IMG/VR virus record: IMGVR_UViG_3300024432_000057
Span: 1 to 28,558 of that record
Reading direction: 5' to 3' (one strand)
Length of the DNA: 28,558 bases
From: a virus
The translations under genes were made by a program, and so were the position numbers. The notes below the pieces were generated by a model. It worked only from the letters and a program-made list of their open reading frames with translations. It did no database searches and had not been told where the DNA came from. This document shows, in pieces, positions 13,392 to 21,815 of the stretch. Positions within the stretch are counted from its first letter, which is position 1; the number at the start of each line of letters is the position of its first letter.

Positions 13392-15131
13392 ATGCCTTTC
13401 GGACCGTATGATAATTTCCAGGATTGTCTTAATCAGAACCAGGACAAAGCCAACCCACCTGCTTTCTGTGCATACCTTCATAAGCAGATAACCGGAGCCT
13501 ACCCATCTGAAATGCAAGCTAATATGCCGGAAGATGCTTGGACTATCTTCTTAGAGAAGTATACCGGTCATCTTACCGGAGACGGAAAAGATAAACCTGC
13601 TCTTGAAGCCGAGAGAGAAGCTAACGGTGTTGGTATCACTGCATTAAACGAAGCCGGCTGGATTTACTCCCGTATTGGCTGGGTTCACCAGTTCGCAGCT
13701 CCGAAGCTCCGTAATGTTACAGGGGTAAGGGTATTCGCCACCGGGTCGTGGACTGATAGCGCTGGTAATGCAACTGATTATAAAGAAAGCGACCTGGATG
13801 TTATGGTGCAGGCCTTCAATGCTGGTGTACCTTCCAATGTTCCGCTAAAGGCCGGACACACGGCGGATAGCTTCAACCAGCAAATAGCCGAGAAGCTGGG
13901 AGTGCCAGTTGAGGTTGTTACCGGTGACCGCGGAAGTGGCCAGATCGCAATAGGTAGAATGGTTACACTAGAACGCCGGACTAACTTGTTATTCGGTGGC
14001 TTTGAAGGTGTACCTGATCCTATCGCAGATCTCATTGAATCCCGGCTCTATAATACCGTCTCCGTGGAAATTGAGGATGATGTCAACGGATACAAGGCCG
14101 TGATAACTGCGGTGGCCTTGTTAGGGGCTGAGGAACCGGCTGTAGATGTGGCTACATTAGATAGGGCTCTAGTCTTCGGCGGGAAACGACCTAATGCCCG
14201 GGTTGTCACTTTCTCCAATAATGCAGGGGACTTGGAACGTGAATTTGCCACGGTCAAGGAAAAGATGGCTGAAGTAATCAAAGGGATGCGCGGTGCACCT
14301 ATCTTTAGGGCTTTGCTGTCCACATTAACGAATCAGTTCAACCAGCTTATCAGGAAGAAAGGGGAACATCAGGCATCAGATATACCGGAAGAAGTGTTGC
14401 CTTTACTTATCGGTGAATATCAGGGGAATATCGATGCTCTTATTCGGTGGGCGAAGGGAGTAGGATTTGACCAATGTGTAGTAGACCTCCAGGGGAAGGT
14501 AACTGACCCTGTGAAAGTCTGTGGCTGGCTCAAGGGCCAAGCACTATCAAAGGAGGCAGGAATGGAATACCAGATTTCGGAAGAACAGTTAGCCGCTCTG
14601 ATTGCGGCTCTGGGGCTCAGTGAAGGGGCTACTTTTGAAGATATAATGGCCGCTATCGCAGAGTTGAAGGGTGGAGAAGGTGGAGAAGTAGCGCCCGGAG
14701 CTATGGCCGCTGAGTTCTCTAAGACGAAGACCGAATTGACGAAAGCCAAAGACCGGATTACCCTCTTAGAGAAGAGCGAAACAGAGCACGGCTTCCTCGA
14801 ACAGACCCGTCTGTTTACTGCGATCCCCAACCGTAAACCGGAGGAGATTGCCGTAGAGTTAGCCGAAATCCAGGATAAGCAGGGCAAGGAAGCCGCCGAT
14901 AGAATGCTTAGTACCTATCAGGAACTAGACAAGATGGGGCAGGCAGCTTTATCAGCCGTGGGAACTTCCCGAAAGGGCGATACCCAGGTTAGCTTTGAGC
15001 AGAAGGTAACTGACTACATGAAAGACCATCCAGATGTATCTTCAGCAGATGCAAATAAGGCGGTAATGCAGGCGAACCCCGGCTTGTATAGTCAATATGC
15101 AGCCGATGTTCGCGGTAAGAACGTAAGTTAA
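13392..15131 (+). CDS. Prohead protease fused to scaffold (Mu gpI-like)
   Basis: A 579-aa protein behind a clear GGAGGTG site. The first 35 residues (FGPYDNFQDCLNQNQDK...FCAYLHKQITG) form a small Cys-containing element seen in other phage capsid-protease proteins. The protease domain spans about 85-260, with PLKAGHTAD (His156) and NTVSVEI (Ser224) as the probable catalytic pair, as in gpI-type peptidases. The C-terminal part (about 390-579) is helical, with a coiled-coil-like stretch near 435-515, and should be the scaffold. It shapes the prohead and then cleaves internal proteins. A strong internal start at 14562 can make scaffold alone. Decoration and major capsid genes follow. Confidence 0.85.
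   Translation: MPFGPYDNFQDCLNQNQDKANPPAFCAYLHKQITGAYPSEMQANMPEDAWTIFLEKYTGHLTGDGKDKPALEAEREANGVGITALNEAGWIYSRIGWVHQFAAPKLRNVTGVRVFATGSWTDSAGNATDYKESDLDVMVQAFNAGVPSNVPLKAGHTADSFNQQIAEKLGVPVEVVTGDRGSGQIAIGRMVTLERRTNLLFGGFEGVPDPIADLIESRLYNTVSVEIEDDVNGYKAVITAVALLGAEEPAVDVATLDRALVFGGKRPNARVVTFSNNAGDLEREFATVKEKMAEVIKGMRGAPIFRALLSTLTNQFNQLIRKKGEHQASDIPEEVLPLLIGEYQGNIDALIRWAKGVGFDQCVVDLQGKVTDPVKVCGWLKGQALSKEAGMEYQISEEQLAALIAALGLSEGATFEDIMAAIAELKGGEGGEVAPGAMAAEFSKTKTELTKAKDRITLLEKSETEHGFLEQTRLFTAIPNRKPEEIAVELAEIQDKQGKEAADRMLSTYQELDKMGQAALSAVGTSRKGDTQVSFEQKVTDYMKDHPDVSSADANKAVMQANPGLYSQYAADVRGKNVS
14562..15131 (+). CDS. Internal in-frame start: scaffold protein (Mu gpZ-like), 189 aa
   Basis: Within the protease-scaffold gene, AAAGGAGG at 14549-14556 lies five bases before an in-frame ATG at 14562. 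It is as strong as the sites of neighbouring genes. The product begins MEYQISEEQLAALIAALG and contains only the helical scaffold part. Mu makes Z from inside I and lambda makes Nu3 from inside C by the same arrangement, which supports the reading. Direct proof of translation is lacking. Confidence 0.65.
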   Translation: MEYQISEEQLAALIAALGLSEGATFEDIMAAIAELKGGEGGEVAPGAMAAEFSKTKTELTKAKDRITLLEKSETEHGFLEQTRLFTAIPNRKPEEIAVELAEIQDKQGKEAADRMLSTYQELDKMGQAALSAVGTSRKGDTQVSFEQKVTDYMKDHPDVSSADANKAVMQANPGLYSQYAADVRGKNVS

Positions 15132-15147
15132 TAAAGGAGGCTAAGTG

Positions 15148-15540
15148 ATGGCAAGTGCTTCAGAGAAATCAATCTGGACTGAAACATTTACGGCTGACGA
15201 AGCTCTAACTGATTACCAGTATCACGGTGTCAGAATGAGTGATGACCGGAAGTGCGAACTGATGGACAATGTTACCTATAAGCCAGTTGGCGTACTCTTA
15301 AACGAACCTGGAGATGAAGAGGAAGCCCTGGTGTGTGTTATCGGCAGGTCTCCAGTTGTACTGGGTGATACCATGTCGGCAGGTGAGTATGTCCGATTCG
15401 ATTCTTCAGGTCATGCCATACCCTGGGATGCCGGAACCGATACGACAATGTACAGTGCCGGCATGATAACCATAGGCGGTGTTTCTGGTGAAGTTGGCGA
15501 GATGCTGGTTGGTGTCTGCCCGCCTAGAGGTGCCTGCTAA
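15148..15540 (+). CDS. Probable capsid decoration protein (DUF2190-like)
   Basis: A 130-aa beta-rich protein with AAAGGAGG six bases before the ATG at 15148; a GTG at 15145 is a less likely start. It contains VGVLLNEPGDEEEALVCVIG and LGDTMSAGEYVRFDSSGHAI, which resemble DUF2190-type proteins in which a small beta-barrel recycles repeated turns. Such proteins stabilise capsids and usually lie between the scaffold/protease and the major capsid gene, as here. The function is inferred from family resemblance and position. Confidence 0.75.
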   Translation: MASASEKSIWTETFTADEALTDYQYHGVRMSDDRKCELMDNVTYKPVGVLLNEPGDEEEALVCVIGRSPVVLGDTMSAGEYVRFDSSGHAIPWDAGTDTTMYSAGMITIGGVSGEVGEMLVGVCPPRGAC

Positions 15541-15566
15541 TAGATTATAAAGGAGGTATTAGGTAA

Positions 15567-16520
15567 ATGCCTGATCCGACTAGAGCACAGATACACATCA
15601 ATAGTCCATTAACCGATATCGCTATTGCGTATGGGAATGAGGACTATATCGCAAACCAGGTATTCCCCTCCGTCCCGGTTGATAAACAATCGGACTACTA
15701 CTTTGTCTGGACTAAAGGCTTCTGGCTGAGAAATGCGGTCCAGCGACGTGCTCCTGGCGATACCTATCCGGAAGGAAGGATAGAAGTCTCCAGCACGACC
15801 TATATGTGCAAAGAGTTCGCCTTGGGATATGGTATTCCTGACGAGGATGTTCAGAATCAGGATACTGCGATACAACTGGAAATCACCGGCGCCGAATGGT
15901 TGGCTGACCAGTTCCAGCTTAACAGGGAAATCCAGATTGCTGCTGATATCTTTACTACAAACGTCTGGGCTAACGATGTAACCGGTGGTACCGACTTCAC
16001 GGTATGGAGTGATTACGATGACTCCAATCCTATGACCGATTTGATTACCGGTATGCAGACCATCCAGCCATCTACGGGCAAGAAGGCTAATACCCTGGTT
16101 ATAGGCAGGCAGGTATTCGATCAGCTTGCTGAACATCCAATGTTACTGGATAAGTTCAAGTACACCGGGGCCGGTATTCTCAACAACGATGAAGTGCGCC
16201 GGGCTCTGCGCGTAGACCGTCTCATAGTAGGCGAAGCGGTTTATGAGTCCACTATGGAAGGCGACTCCACACCTACCCGGTCATATATCTGGGGTAAACA
16301 CGCACTTCTGTGCCATGTTCCTCCGTCACCGGGTCTAAGGGTTGCCGCTTGCGGTTATACCTTTGAGTGGAAACTCCCGGGTGCGGGTGGAGCAACGGTG
16401 GCTATCGGGAATAGCCGTGAAGACTGGCGAGATCGTGACTTCCTGAAAGGGAAACACGCCTTTGACGACAAGGTTACTGCAACAGACCTCGGCTACTTCT
16501 TCAGCGGTGCAGTGGCGTAG
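15567..16520 (+). CDS. Major capsid protein
   Basis: A 317-aa protein directly after the decoration gene, with AAAGGAGG upstream. It begins with a region that should contact neighbours (PTRAQIHINSPLTDIAIAY), then has SVPVDKQSDYYFVW and AEWLADQFQLNREIQIAADI, a long helix fitting the spine of the HK97 fold. Later come ANTLVIGRQVFDQLAEHP and VDRLIVGEAVYE, typical of Mu-like and related capsids. Size and order in the operon fit the capsid. The N-terminus shows no obvious scaffold domain, in keeping with the separate scaffold gene. Confidence 0.85.
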   Translation: MPDPTRAQIHINSPLTDIAIAYGNEDYIANQVFPSVPVDKQSDYYFVWTKGFWLRNAVQRRAPGDTYPEGRIEVSSTTYMCKEFALGYGIPDEDVQNQDTAIQLEITGAEWLADQFQLNREIQIAADIFTTNVWANDVTGGTDFTVWSDYDDSNPMTDLITGMQTIQPSTGKKANTLVIGRQVFDQLAEHPMLLDKFKYTGAGILNNDEVRRALRVDRLIVGEAVYESTMEGDSTPTRSYIWGKHALLCHVPPSPGLRVAACGYTFEWKLPGAGGATVAIGNSREDWRDRDFLKGKHAFDDKVTATDLGYFFSGAVA

Positions 16521-16521
16521 A

Positions 16522-16537
16522 GCGCCTGAGAAGGCGC
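16522..16537 (+). promoter_or_regulatory. Short GC-rich hairpin after the capsid gene
   Basis: Six perfect pairs (GCGCCT with AGGCGC) enclose a GAGA tetraloop two bases after the capsid stop. No T-run follows, so it is more likely an mRNA stability or processing element than a terminator, which would suit a highly expressed capsid message. Confidence 0.5.
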
Positions 16538-16569
16538 AGAGTAGAAACTAAATAAATGGAGGTTTTGAA

Positions 16570-17520
16570 ATGCCACCTACAATAAGATATAGAGGACGCC
16601 GGGTCTTCGACTTCCTTGTAGCTAAGAGGCTGCAGGGAAATATCGGTAGCTTTGGAAACGGCGATACATTCTATGTTGACGGAATCAGCGGAAGTGACGG
16701 GGCTGCCAATGGAGGCAACCTGCCCACCTCTCCGCTTCTCACTATTGATCGTGCCTTGGAGCTGGCTACTACCGAACATGACGATTACATATTCGTCATG
16801 GATTGCTGGAGTTCAGGGGAACCGATAGAGGTTGATAAATCCTTAGTCCATATCATCGCCTTGAATAATCCGCAAGCTCCGTGGGCAGCTTTGAATGCCG
16901 GGGCAGATACAGCCATCTTTACAGCCAGTTCCGCTGGCAATTCCTCGGAGATTTCAGGCTTTAATATCGGTGGGGGTAATAGTCATGCCGGTATTGAGAC
17001 TACTAACTGCATCGGTCTGTGGATTCACCACAATGCCTTCGGCCATCCGTTCTCTTCGGATACTCCTCTATACGGGATCTGGAATGGAGTTGCCGGTAAC
17101 CCAGCTTACTGCCTGATTGAGGATAACCGCTTCTACGGTGATGGGAAGTCCGATGGTGATATTACCAGTAATGGTATCTACATACACGGCAGCCTCTATA
17201 CGATGGTAAACGGGATAATCCGCAGAAACGTGTTCTTGGGATTGGTGGGAGCCACAAATGCCGGTGCTATCTATCTCTCAGCAGTGCAGGGTGCGGAAGT
17301 CTCAGATAATATCTTCCACTTCACCGATGCCGCCAACGGAGATGCGATTAACCTTGGATCTACGACCAGACATTGTATCATCGAAGGAAACAGGGCATCT
17401 CATGGGATGCTGAATGCCGGCAACACATATAATCCCTACCGAGACCTGGCAACTAATACGCTTAACGGTTGGGGCTTGAACTATCGAAATAACTCGGTCA
17501 TGGAACCGGTTGGGGTATAA
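16570..17520 (+). CDS. Right-handed beta-helix virion protein A, 316 aa
   Basis: A clear pectate-lyase-like parallel beta-helix. An N-terminal cap has FYVDGISGSDGAANGG, then LLTIDRALELA (the usual start of such repeats). The body has short rungs such as GLWIHHNAFGH, CLIEDNRFYG, GIIRRNVFLG, AEVSDNIFHF and HCIIEGNRAS. It is paralogous to the next gene. The position right after the capsid gene suggests it may be attached to the head as a decoration or fibre, though a tailspike-type role is also possible. No catalytic residues can be named. The ribosome binding site is TGGAGG. Confidence 0.8.
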   Translation: MPPTIRYRGRRVFDFLVAKRLQGNIGSFGNGDTFYVDGISGSDGAANGGNLPTSPLLTIDRALELATTEHDDYIFVMDCWSSGEPIEVDKSLVHIIALNNPQAPWAALNAGADTAIFTASSAGNSSEISGFNIGGGNSHAGIETTNCIGLWIHHNAFGHPFSSDTPLYGIWNGVAGNPAYCLIEDNRFYGDGKSDGDITSNGIYIHGSLYTMVNGIIRRNVFLGLVGATNAGAIYLSAVQGAEVSDNIFHFTDAANGDAINLGSTTRHCIIEGNRASHGMLNAGNTYNPYRDLATNTLNGWGLNYRNNSVMEPVGV

Positions 17521-17531
17521 GGAGGTAAACA

Positions 17532-18452
17532 ATGTTCGATCAAATAGGTAGCTCGATAATGATGCCAGCTGATGCCTCCAGGGTAATATCACCTGCTGGT
17601 GGTAAGACCTTTTACGTGAGCCAGCTGGATCTGCATCTTGGGTCAGATAGCAACGAAGGTACTGATCCTGAATTCCCGTTACTTACCTTAGATGTTGCTC
17701 TAGGTAAGTGTACTCAGCGGAGACACGACTATATCTTTGTGCAAGACCTGTACCAGGATGATACGGCGCCGACCATAGTCGACGTCAGGAATGTCCACAT
17801 AATCGGTATGAGTGAAGGTAACCAGCTAGGTAGCCGCGCCGTATATGATGGGCAGGGTAGTGCCTGTTTCCAGGTTGGTAGTACAGGGGGCAGTTTGGAG
17901 CTTGCCGGCTTCAGGCTAGGTTCTTTATCTTCATACGGTATTGAGGTAACGAGTGATGCCTGGTACAATCACATTCACCATAACGCCTTTGGTCATATGA
18001 TAGCAAGTACGACGAGCGGTATCTACTGTCCAACCAACTATCATATGCAGAGTTGGATGATCTCTCACAACTATTTCTCAGACGAAATGGCCAGTCACGC
18101 TATTGATGTCGGCAACGCAACTTGGAGCCACATTAACCATAACGTGTTTCATCATGGTGGTGCAGGAAGTTGTATCTACGTCAGAGCCGGACCCGATTCC
18201 GGGCCCACAATTATAGGAAACTGCTTTGCGGCTCTGAGATCATGGGCTGAACCAATAGGGTGGGCGATATACTTGATAAACTGTTCTAAGGGCATAATCA
18301 TGGGGAACTATGCCTCTGAGACCGGATCGAGTGCCGGGAATGGTCCTTATCTGGATTTATCCACTGCTGATCAGGATACTTTAACAAATGCCTGGGCTGG
18401 GAACGTAGCAGCTGATGCTTATGCTAATCCGGGCGATAGCGGCGATGATTAA
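17532..18452 (+). CDS. Right-handed beta-helix virion protein B, 306 aa (paralogue)
   Basis: Second beta-helix protein, 11 bases after the first, behind AAGGAGG. It repeats the first one's plan: an FYV..LGSDSNEGTDP cap, FPLLTLDVALGKC, HDYIFVQDLY, HIHHNAFGH, SWMISHNYFS and HINHNVFHH rungs, and an acidic tail (YANPGDSGDD). The two share the HHNAFGH and HDYIFV elements, so they are duplicates that have diverged. The first 18 coding bases after the A of ATG match a site in the 722-residue gene downstream. It may form trimers with its paralogue on the virion surface; this is inference. Confidence 0.8.
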   Translation: MFDQIGSSIMMPADASRVISPAGGKTFYVSQLDLHLGSDSNEGTDPEFPLLTLDVALGKCTQRRHDYIFVQDLYQDDTAPTIVDVRNVHIIGMSEGNQLGSRAVYDGQGSACFQVGSTGGSLELAGFRLGSLSSYGIEVTSDAWYNHIHHNAFGHMIASTTSGIYCPTNYHMQSWMISHNYFSDEMASHAIDVGNATWSHINHNVFHHGGAGSCIYVRAGPDSGPTIIGNCFAALRSWAEPIGWAIYLINCSKGIIMGNYASETGSSAGNGPYLDLSTADQDTLTNAWAGNVAADAYANPGDSGDD

Positions 18453-18508
18453 TCAGGAGCAATAAGATGCCGATATACGAAAGCGTAGAATAAGGCAGGG
18501 GGTGACTC

Positions 18509-19105
18509 TTGTTTCTAAGGACATGGATGCTCTGGAGTCCTATGCGGCAATATGTGATTGAAAAGATTAAGACGCCACTGATGAAGTCTATAGTAGCCTT
18601 CGGCAAAGGTGGTTCGTGGCTAGGTATGTTAATTGCCTTAATCCAGATAATCCGTACGGCTAAGAAGTATCCTGTTCCTTCAGAGGAGATTGTCCAGCAT
18701 CCGAATACCCTCATATTACTTGATATTCAAGAAAAGTTCTTTAGGTATGAGGATAACCCGGGTAGGAACGCATTATTCCGGGCTATTTGGCGCATCTTTA
18801 TTGACGAGTACGAGCATGATCCCTACTACCGGTATCGCATTGACTGGGTACTTGAGGAAGTAAGTAAAACCGATTGGTTGCCTAGAGAGATGCGGGAGGT
18901 GCAATGCTGGAACGGACCAACAGATGGCCAGGATGGAGATACGCCCCTTGCTTTGAGGAGGAGGCAGTTATCTCAAATTCTCCGAACAATGTCTGGCCCA
19001 AGAGTCACAGGCAATAACGTAATTTTAACAAGTACGGAACTGATGACGATGCTTCGTCTTTGTATGTCAACCATTGATGAGGAGAGGGTGTATGCCGGTC
19101 TATGA
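18509..19105 (+). CDS. Hypothetical late protein, 198 aa
   Basis: Not recognised. TTG at 18509 has AGGGGGTGA six bases upstream; an ATG at 18527 is an alternative start. The N-terminus has a hydrophobic segment (SWLGMLIALIQII, about residues 36-48) after a basic helix, so membrane association is possible. The rest is charged and Trp/Tyr-rich (FFRYEDNPG, DEYEHDPYYRYRIDWVLEEV), ending in a helix rich in Leu and Met. It overlaps the next gene by 14 bases. Late position suggests a morphogenesis role. Confidence 0.6.
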   Translation: MFLRTWMLWSPMRQYVIEKIKTPLMKSIVAFGKGGSWLGMLIALIQIIRTAKKYPVPSEEIVQHPNTLILLDIQEKFFRYEDNPGRNALFRAIWRIFIDEYEHDPYYRYRIDWVLEEVSKTDWLPREMREVQCWNGPTDGQDGDTPLALRRRQLSQILRTMSGPRVTGNNVILTSTELMTMLRLCMSTIDEERVYAGL

Positions 19106-19412
19106 ATTCAAGTGCGATCGGTGCGGAGCCGAGAGGGAGGAGTTACTTCCTCGAAGCCAAGCCGGGGATGCCTTGGAATGTCAATGCGGGAATGCGATGA
19201 GGCGGAGATTTTCGCTTTCGAACTTCAGGGTTCCGCGGACAGGAAGGGACAAGGTGCTAAGTACCTTAAATAGAGACGAAGGCAGTCAAACTTATCCCGG
19301 TGGCGAGATGTATAGTAAAAGATACGATCAAGCCTTGGCAAAAGGGATAGACGGAAGCCAGCGTACTTCTCAGTCTGGTCAATATAGACCTGTGAACGGA
19401 GCCAAAGCATAA
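19092..19412 (+). CDS. FmdB-type zinc-ribbon protein, 106 aa
   Basis: Starts MPVYEFKCDRCGAE, the hallmark of FmdB-family zinc ribbons, with a second pair CQCG about 20 residues later. The metal-binding head ends by residue 35; the rest is a basic, disordered-looking tail. I place the start at 19092 because GGAGAGGG lies upstream. The family is widespread in bacteria and phages with no agreed role; it may regulate late transcription. Confidence 0.75.
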   Translation: MPVYEFKCDRCGAEREELLPRSQAGDALECQCGNAMRRRFSLSNFRVPRTGRDKVLSTLNRDEGSQTYPGGEMYSKRYDQALAKGIDGSQRTSQSGQYRPVNGAKA

Positions 19413-19422
19413 GGAGGTAGAA

Positions 19423-19533
19423 ATGCCGTCTAAAAAAAGAACCGATACAGTGAAAGCTGATAAAGAAAGGGCGGAAGCCAGAAAGACCAAGAAGACCTGG
19501 CTTCAGTATGTCGCTGACCATCCTAAACTATAG
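19423..19533 (+). CDS. Small Lys-rich protein, 36 aa
   Basis: A strong AAGGAGG site precedes the ATG. The 36-residue product is highly basic (PSKKRTDTVKADKERAEARK) with an aromatic C-terminal segment (WLQYVADHPKL). Both the site and the spacing suggest a real gene. It could bind DNA or RNA; no family recognised. Confidence 0.6.
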   Translation: MPSKKRTDTVKADKERAEARKTKKTWLQYVADHPKL

Positions 19534-19542
19534 TTAAACTGG

Positions 19543-19572
19543 GGGGGGATTGGCCGCCTGGTTGATCCCCCC
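19543..19572 (+). terminator. Strong 13-bp hairpin between operons (terminator-like, no T-run)
   Basis: Six G-C pairs followed by further A-T, G-U and G-C pairs give a 13-pair stem (19543-19555 with 19560-19572) around a four-base GCCT loop. A CACGG/CCGTG hairpin lies at 19588-19607. No T-tract follows, so it may slow or process RNA rather than end it. The gap from 19534 to 19638 holds nothing else. Confidence 0.5.
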
Positions 19573-19638
19573 TTGAAAATGGAACATCACGGAGCATTCC
19601 ACCCGTGAATATGACCTTTCATTTACAAGGAGGAAGAC

Positions 19639-21807
19639 ATGGCAGATACTAACTACAGACAGGCTATATCAAAAGCATTCAGAAGTGCTACCAATCTTTT
19701 ACAAGTTGCTATCTCTGCCGGCACCTCTGTCATAGGCAGGATACGCCTTGTTACCGCTTCCGGGGACGAAATCACCGATGATACCGCAGATGCCATAAAG
19801 GCGTTACCCGTTGACGGTGCAGGGGACGATATTACCGATGGTGATGCCGATGCACTGAAAACGTTAAGTGTCGATGGCGCCGGTGAAGAAATTGCCGATA
19901 TAGAGGCAAATGCAAACAAGGTATTACCCGTAGATACTGCCGGCGTGGCCATGGTAGATGAAACTGCTTATGCAGAGAGAGTCATGCAGGTAGATCCCGA
20001 GGGCACTACCATTGCCAGGGATGAGGATGACGCTCATACCAGTGGACAGCCCGGACTCCCTATTCTTGGTGTAAGACGAGATATACCGGCCTCTATGGTT
20101 GACGCTGACGGTGACTACACACTACTTCAGTTCGATCAAATAGGTAGGCTGAGAGTCAATTCTGGTGGTGCTGATTTCTCAGCTATGATAGGTGAGCCAG
20201 AACTCCGCGCAGATTGCACCGGGTGGGCTGTCTGGGAAAAGATAGCCAGAAATGCCAATTATGTTCTTGGTACTGAACCCAACAGGCAATTTAGACAGGG
20301 GCCATGGGCTGCACACCTAAACGGTGGAGCTCAGAACTGGGCATCGGGCTATGAGGACTGGGCTTCGGTCTGGATACCTATAAACGAGATGCACCTCACC
20401 GATCTTGACGAAATCATGTTTACCTACTATAAGTTCCTTGCCGGGACAGGAGATGTAGGTGTGGCGGCTCCGAATATTGCTATTCGAGTCCACGATCCAG
20501 ACGATCACGATCAGAGAGCAGAGATAACCGATACTGGCGCTGGCGTGGTTACTGAGGGATGGCATGAGGTTATATTCAACGAAACCGCTACGGCTGTGCT
20601 CTGGTACGGTAATGTAACAGCAGGAACTCCCTCCCTCTGCCCGCTTGAGGGAACTAATTACACCTGGGCCAATTTCCAGGCCGACTCTATATTTAGCACC
20701 TGGACAGTTTACCAGATAAATATCGACTACGGTTACTGGGGACAGACCAGAAGTACCGGTGATGTCTGGATTGGCTCTTGTCAGATAAATAACATCCCGA
20801 TTAAATGGGAGCCTACAGACCTGAACGACCTCGGGACCAGACCGAATCTAACCGGGTCTCCGTTTGGCGAACCTACCTTGGTAGCCAGAAATAATGGCGA
20901 TGCAGTCTGGTCAAGACCAGGAATCAATCCCTACTTCCAAAAGAGTGGCTCTGGTTGGTTGGCCAATCTCTATGGTGGTGTTCAATCGGCGTGGGATGAC
21001 TTCGCGGCTATCTATATCCCAGTCAATGAGCTACCAATTCCCTTGTTCGGCACGGCCAGGTGGACTTATTACCTCAGTGCGGCGGAAGCCTTTGGCATCA
21101 ATATGGTTATCTGGGTACACGATCCGTTTGACTTCGATAGGAGGGCTGAGATAACCCAGGAAGCTGATATAGCGACGCTTGCCAAAGCACAGTATTGGAA
21201 TGCCCATGAATTAAACCAAACTACAGACCAGTTCTACTACTACGGTGAAAACGAATCTAATACAAGCCTGATAACAGGAGAAGGTCCGGGTAACCTCTAT
21301 GGGTGGGACGATTTTCAGGGTGACGAGTGCTTCAATACCTGGACTATCTACCGAATCTCCTTTGAGTACGGTTGGCACACTGGGGACAATGAATTCACAG
21401 ATGCTTGGGTAGCTGACATCGTTCTTAACAACGAACAGATTGCCTTGAAGCCTGACAGTGGTGGGAGTGGAAGGATAGGCCATAGGCGCTACTTCAGTAC
21501 TGATACCTCAGCTGCTAGCACTCTTGCTCCTAAGACTCCATTCAGGCTACTTAGCATAGACTGTGAGATAGATACAGCGGGTACTACTGATGAGAGTCTA
21601 ACTATAACGAAGGACTCTGGTACGGCTGATACCTACGATACATTACTATTTACCCAGAATACCAAGACACCTGCTATAGTTAGCCTCTTTGTTCCCTTCG
21701 GAGAGGGCTACGATTTCCTGGACTCTGATGAACTTGATATGCTGTGGAATAATGCACAGGCTAGAGACTTTGGATTCACCTGGACTTACCAGACGGTGTT
21801 TGGCTAG
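19639..21807 (+). CDS. 722-aa virion protein with tandem N-terminal repeats and a duplicated core
   Basis: Strong AAGGAGG start. Residues 39-138 hold five 20-residue repeats ending in LPV or similar (AGDDITDGDADALKTLSV is typical). A short phage-type motif follows (LPILGVRRDIP, then DGDYTLLQFDQIGRLRV). Residues 184-391 and 408-605 are copies of one domain: both have GEP..., WIPINE or YIPVNE, VHDP...RAEIT, FQ......TWT.Y and a final V/L..N. The last 110 residues (612-722) form a separate domain with different codon use. It is probably a surface fibre or adhesin-like protein with a carbohydrate-binding fold, but the fold is inferred from pattern alone. Confidence 0.65.
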   Translation: MADTNYRQAISKAFRSATNLLQVAISAGTSVIGRIRLVTASGDEITDDTADAIKALPVDGAGDDITDGDADALKTLSVDGAGEEIADIEANANKVLPVDTAGVAMVDETAYAERVMQVDPEGTTIARDEDDAHTSGQPGLPILGVRRDIPASMVDADGDYTLLQFDQIGRLRVNSGGADFSAMIGEPELRADCTGWAVWEKIARNANYVLGTEPNRQFRQGPWAAHLNGGAQNWASGYEDWASVWIPINEMHLTDLDEIMFTYYKFLAGTGDVGVAAPNIAIRVHDPDDHDQRAEITDTGAGVVTEGWHEVIFNETATAVLWYGNVTAGTPSLCPLEGTNYTWANFQADSIFSTWTVYQINIDYGYWGQTRSTGDVWIGSCQINNIPIKWEPTDLNDLGTRPNLTGSPFGEPTLVARNNGDAVWSRPGINPYFQKSGSGWLANLYGGVQSAWDDFAAIYIPVNELPIPLFGTARWTYYLSAAEAFGINMVIWVHDPFDFDRRAEITQEADIATLAKAQYWNAHELNQTTDQFYYYGENESNTSLITGEGPGNLYGWDDFQGDECFNTWTIYRISFEYGWHTGDNEFTDAWVADIVLNNEQIALKPDSGGSGRIGHRRYFSTDTSAASTLAPKTPFRLLSIDCEIDTAGTTDESLTITKDSGTADTYDTLLFTQNTKTPAIVSLFVPFGEGYDFLDSDELDMLWNNAQARDFGFTWTYQTVFG

Positions 21808-21815
21808 GAGGAGCT

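Noticed and set aside
14420-14887. 155-aa ORF on the opposite strand under the scaffold
   Set aside because: A shadow of the protease-scaffold gene; it shows the composition of an antisense reading and has no ribosome binding site.
18467-18493. 8-codon ORF after AGGAG, before gene 18509
   Set aside because: A good ribosome binding site, but too short to support as a gene; it may be a leader peptide or chance.
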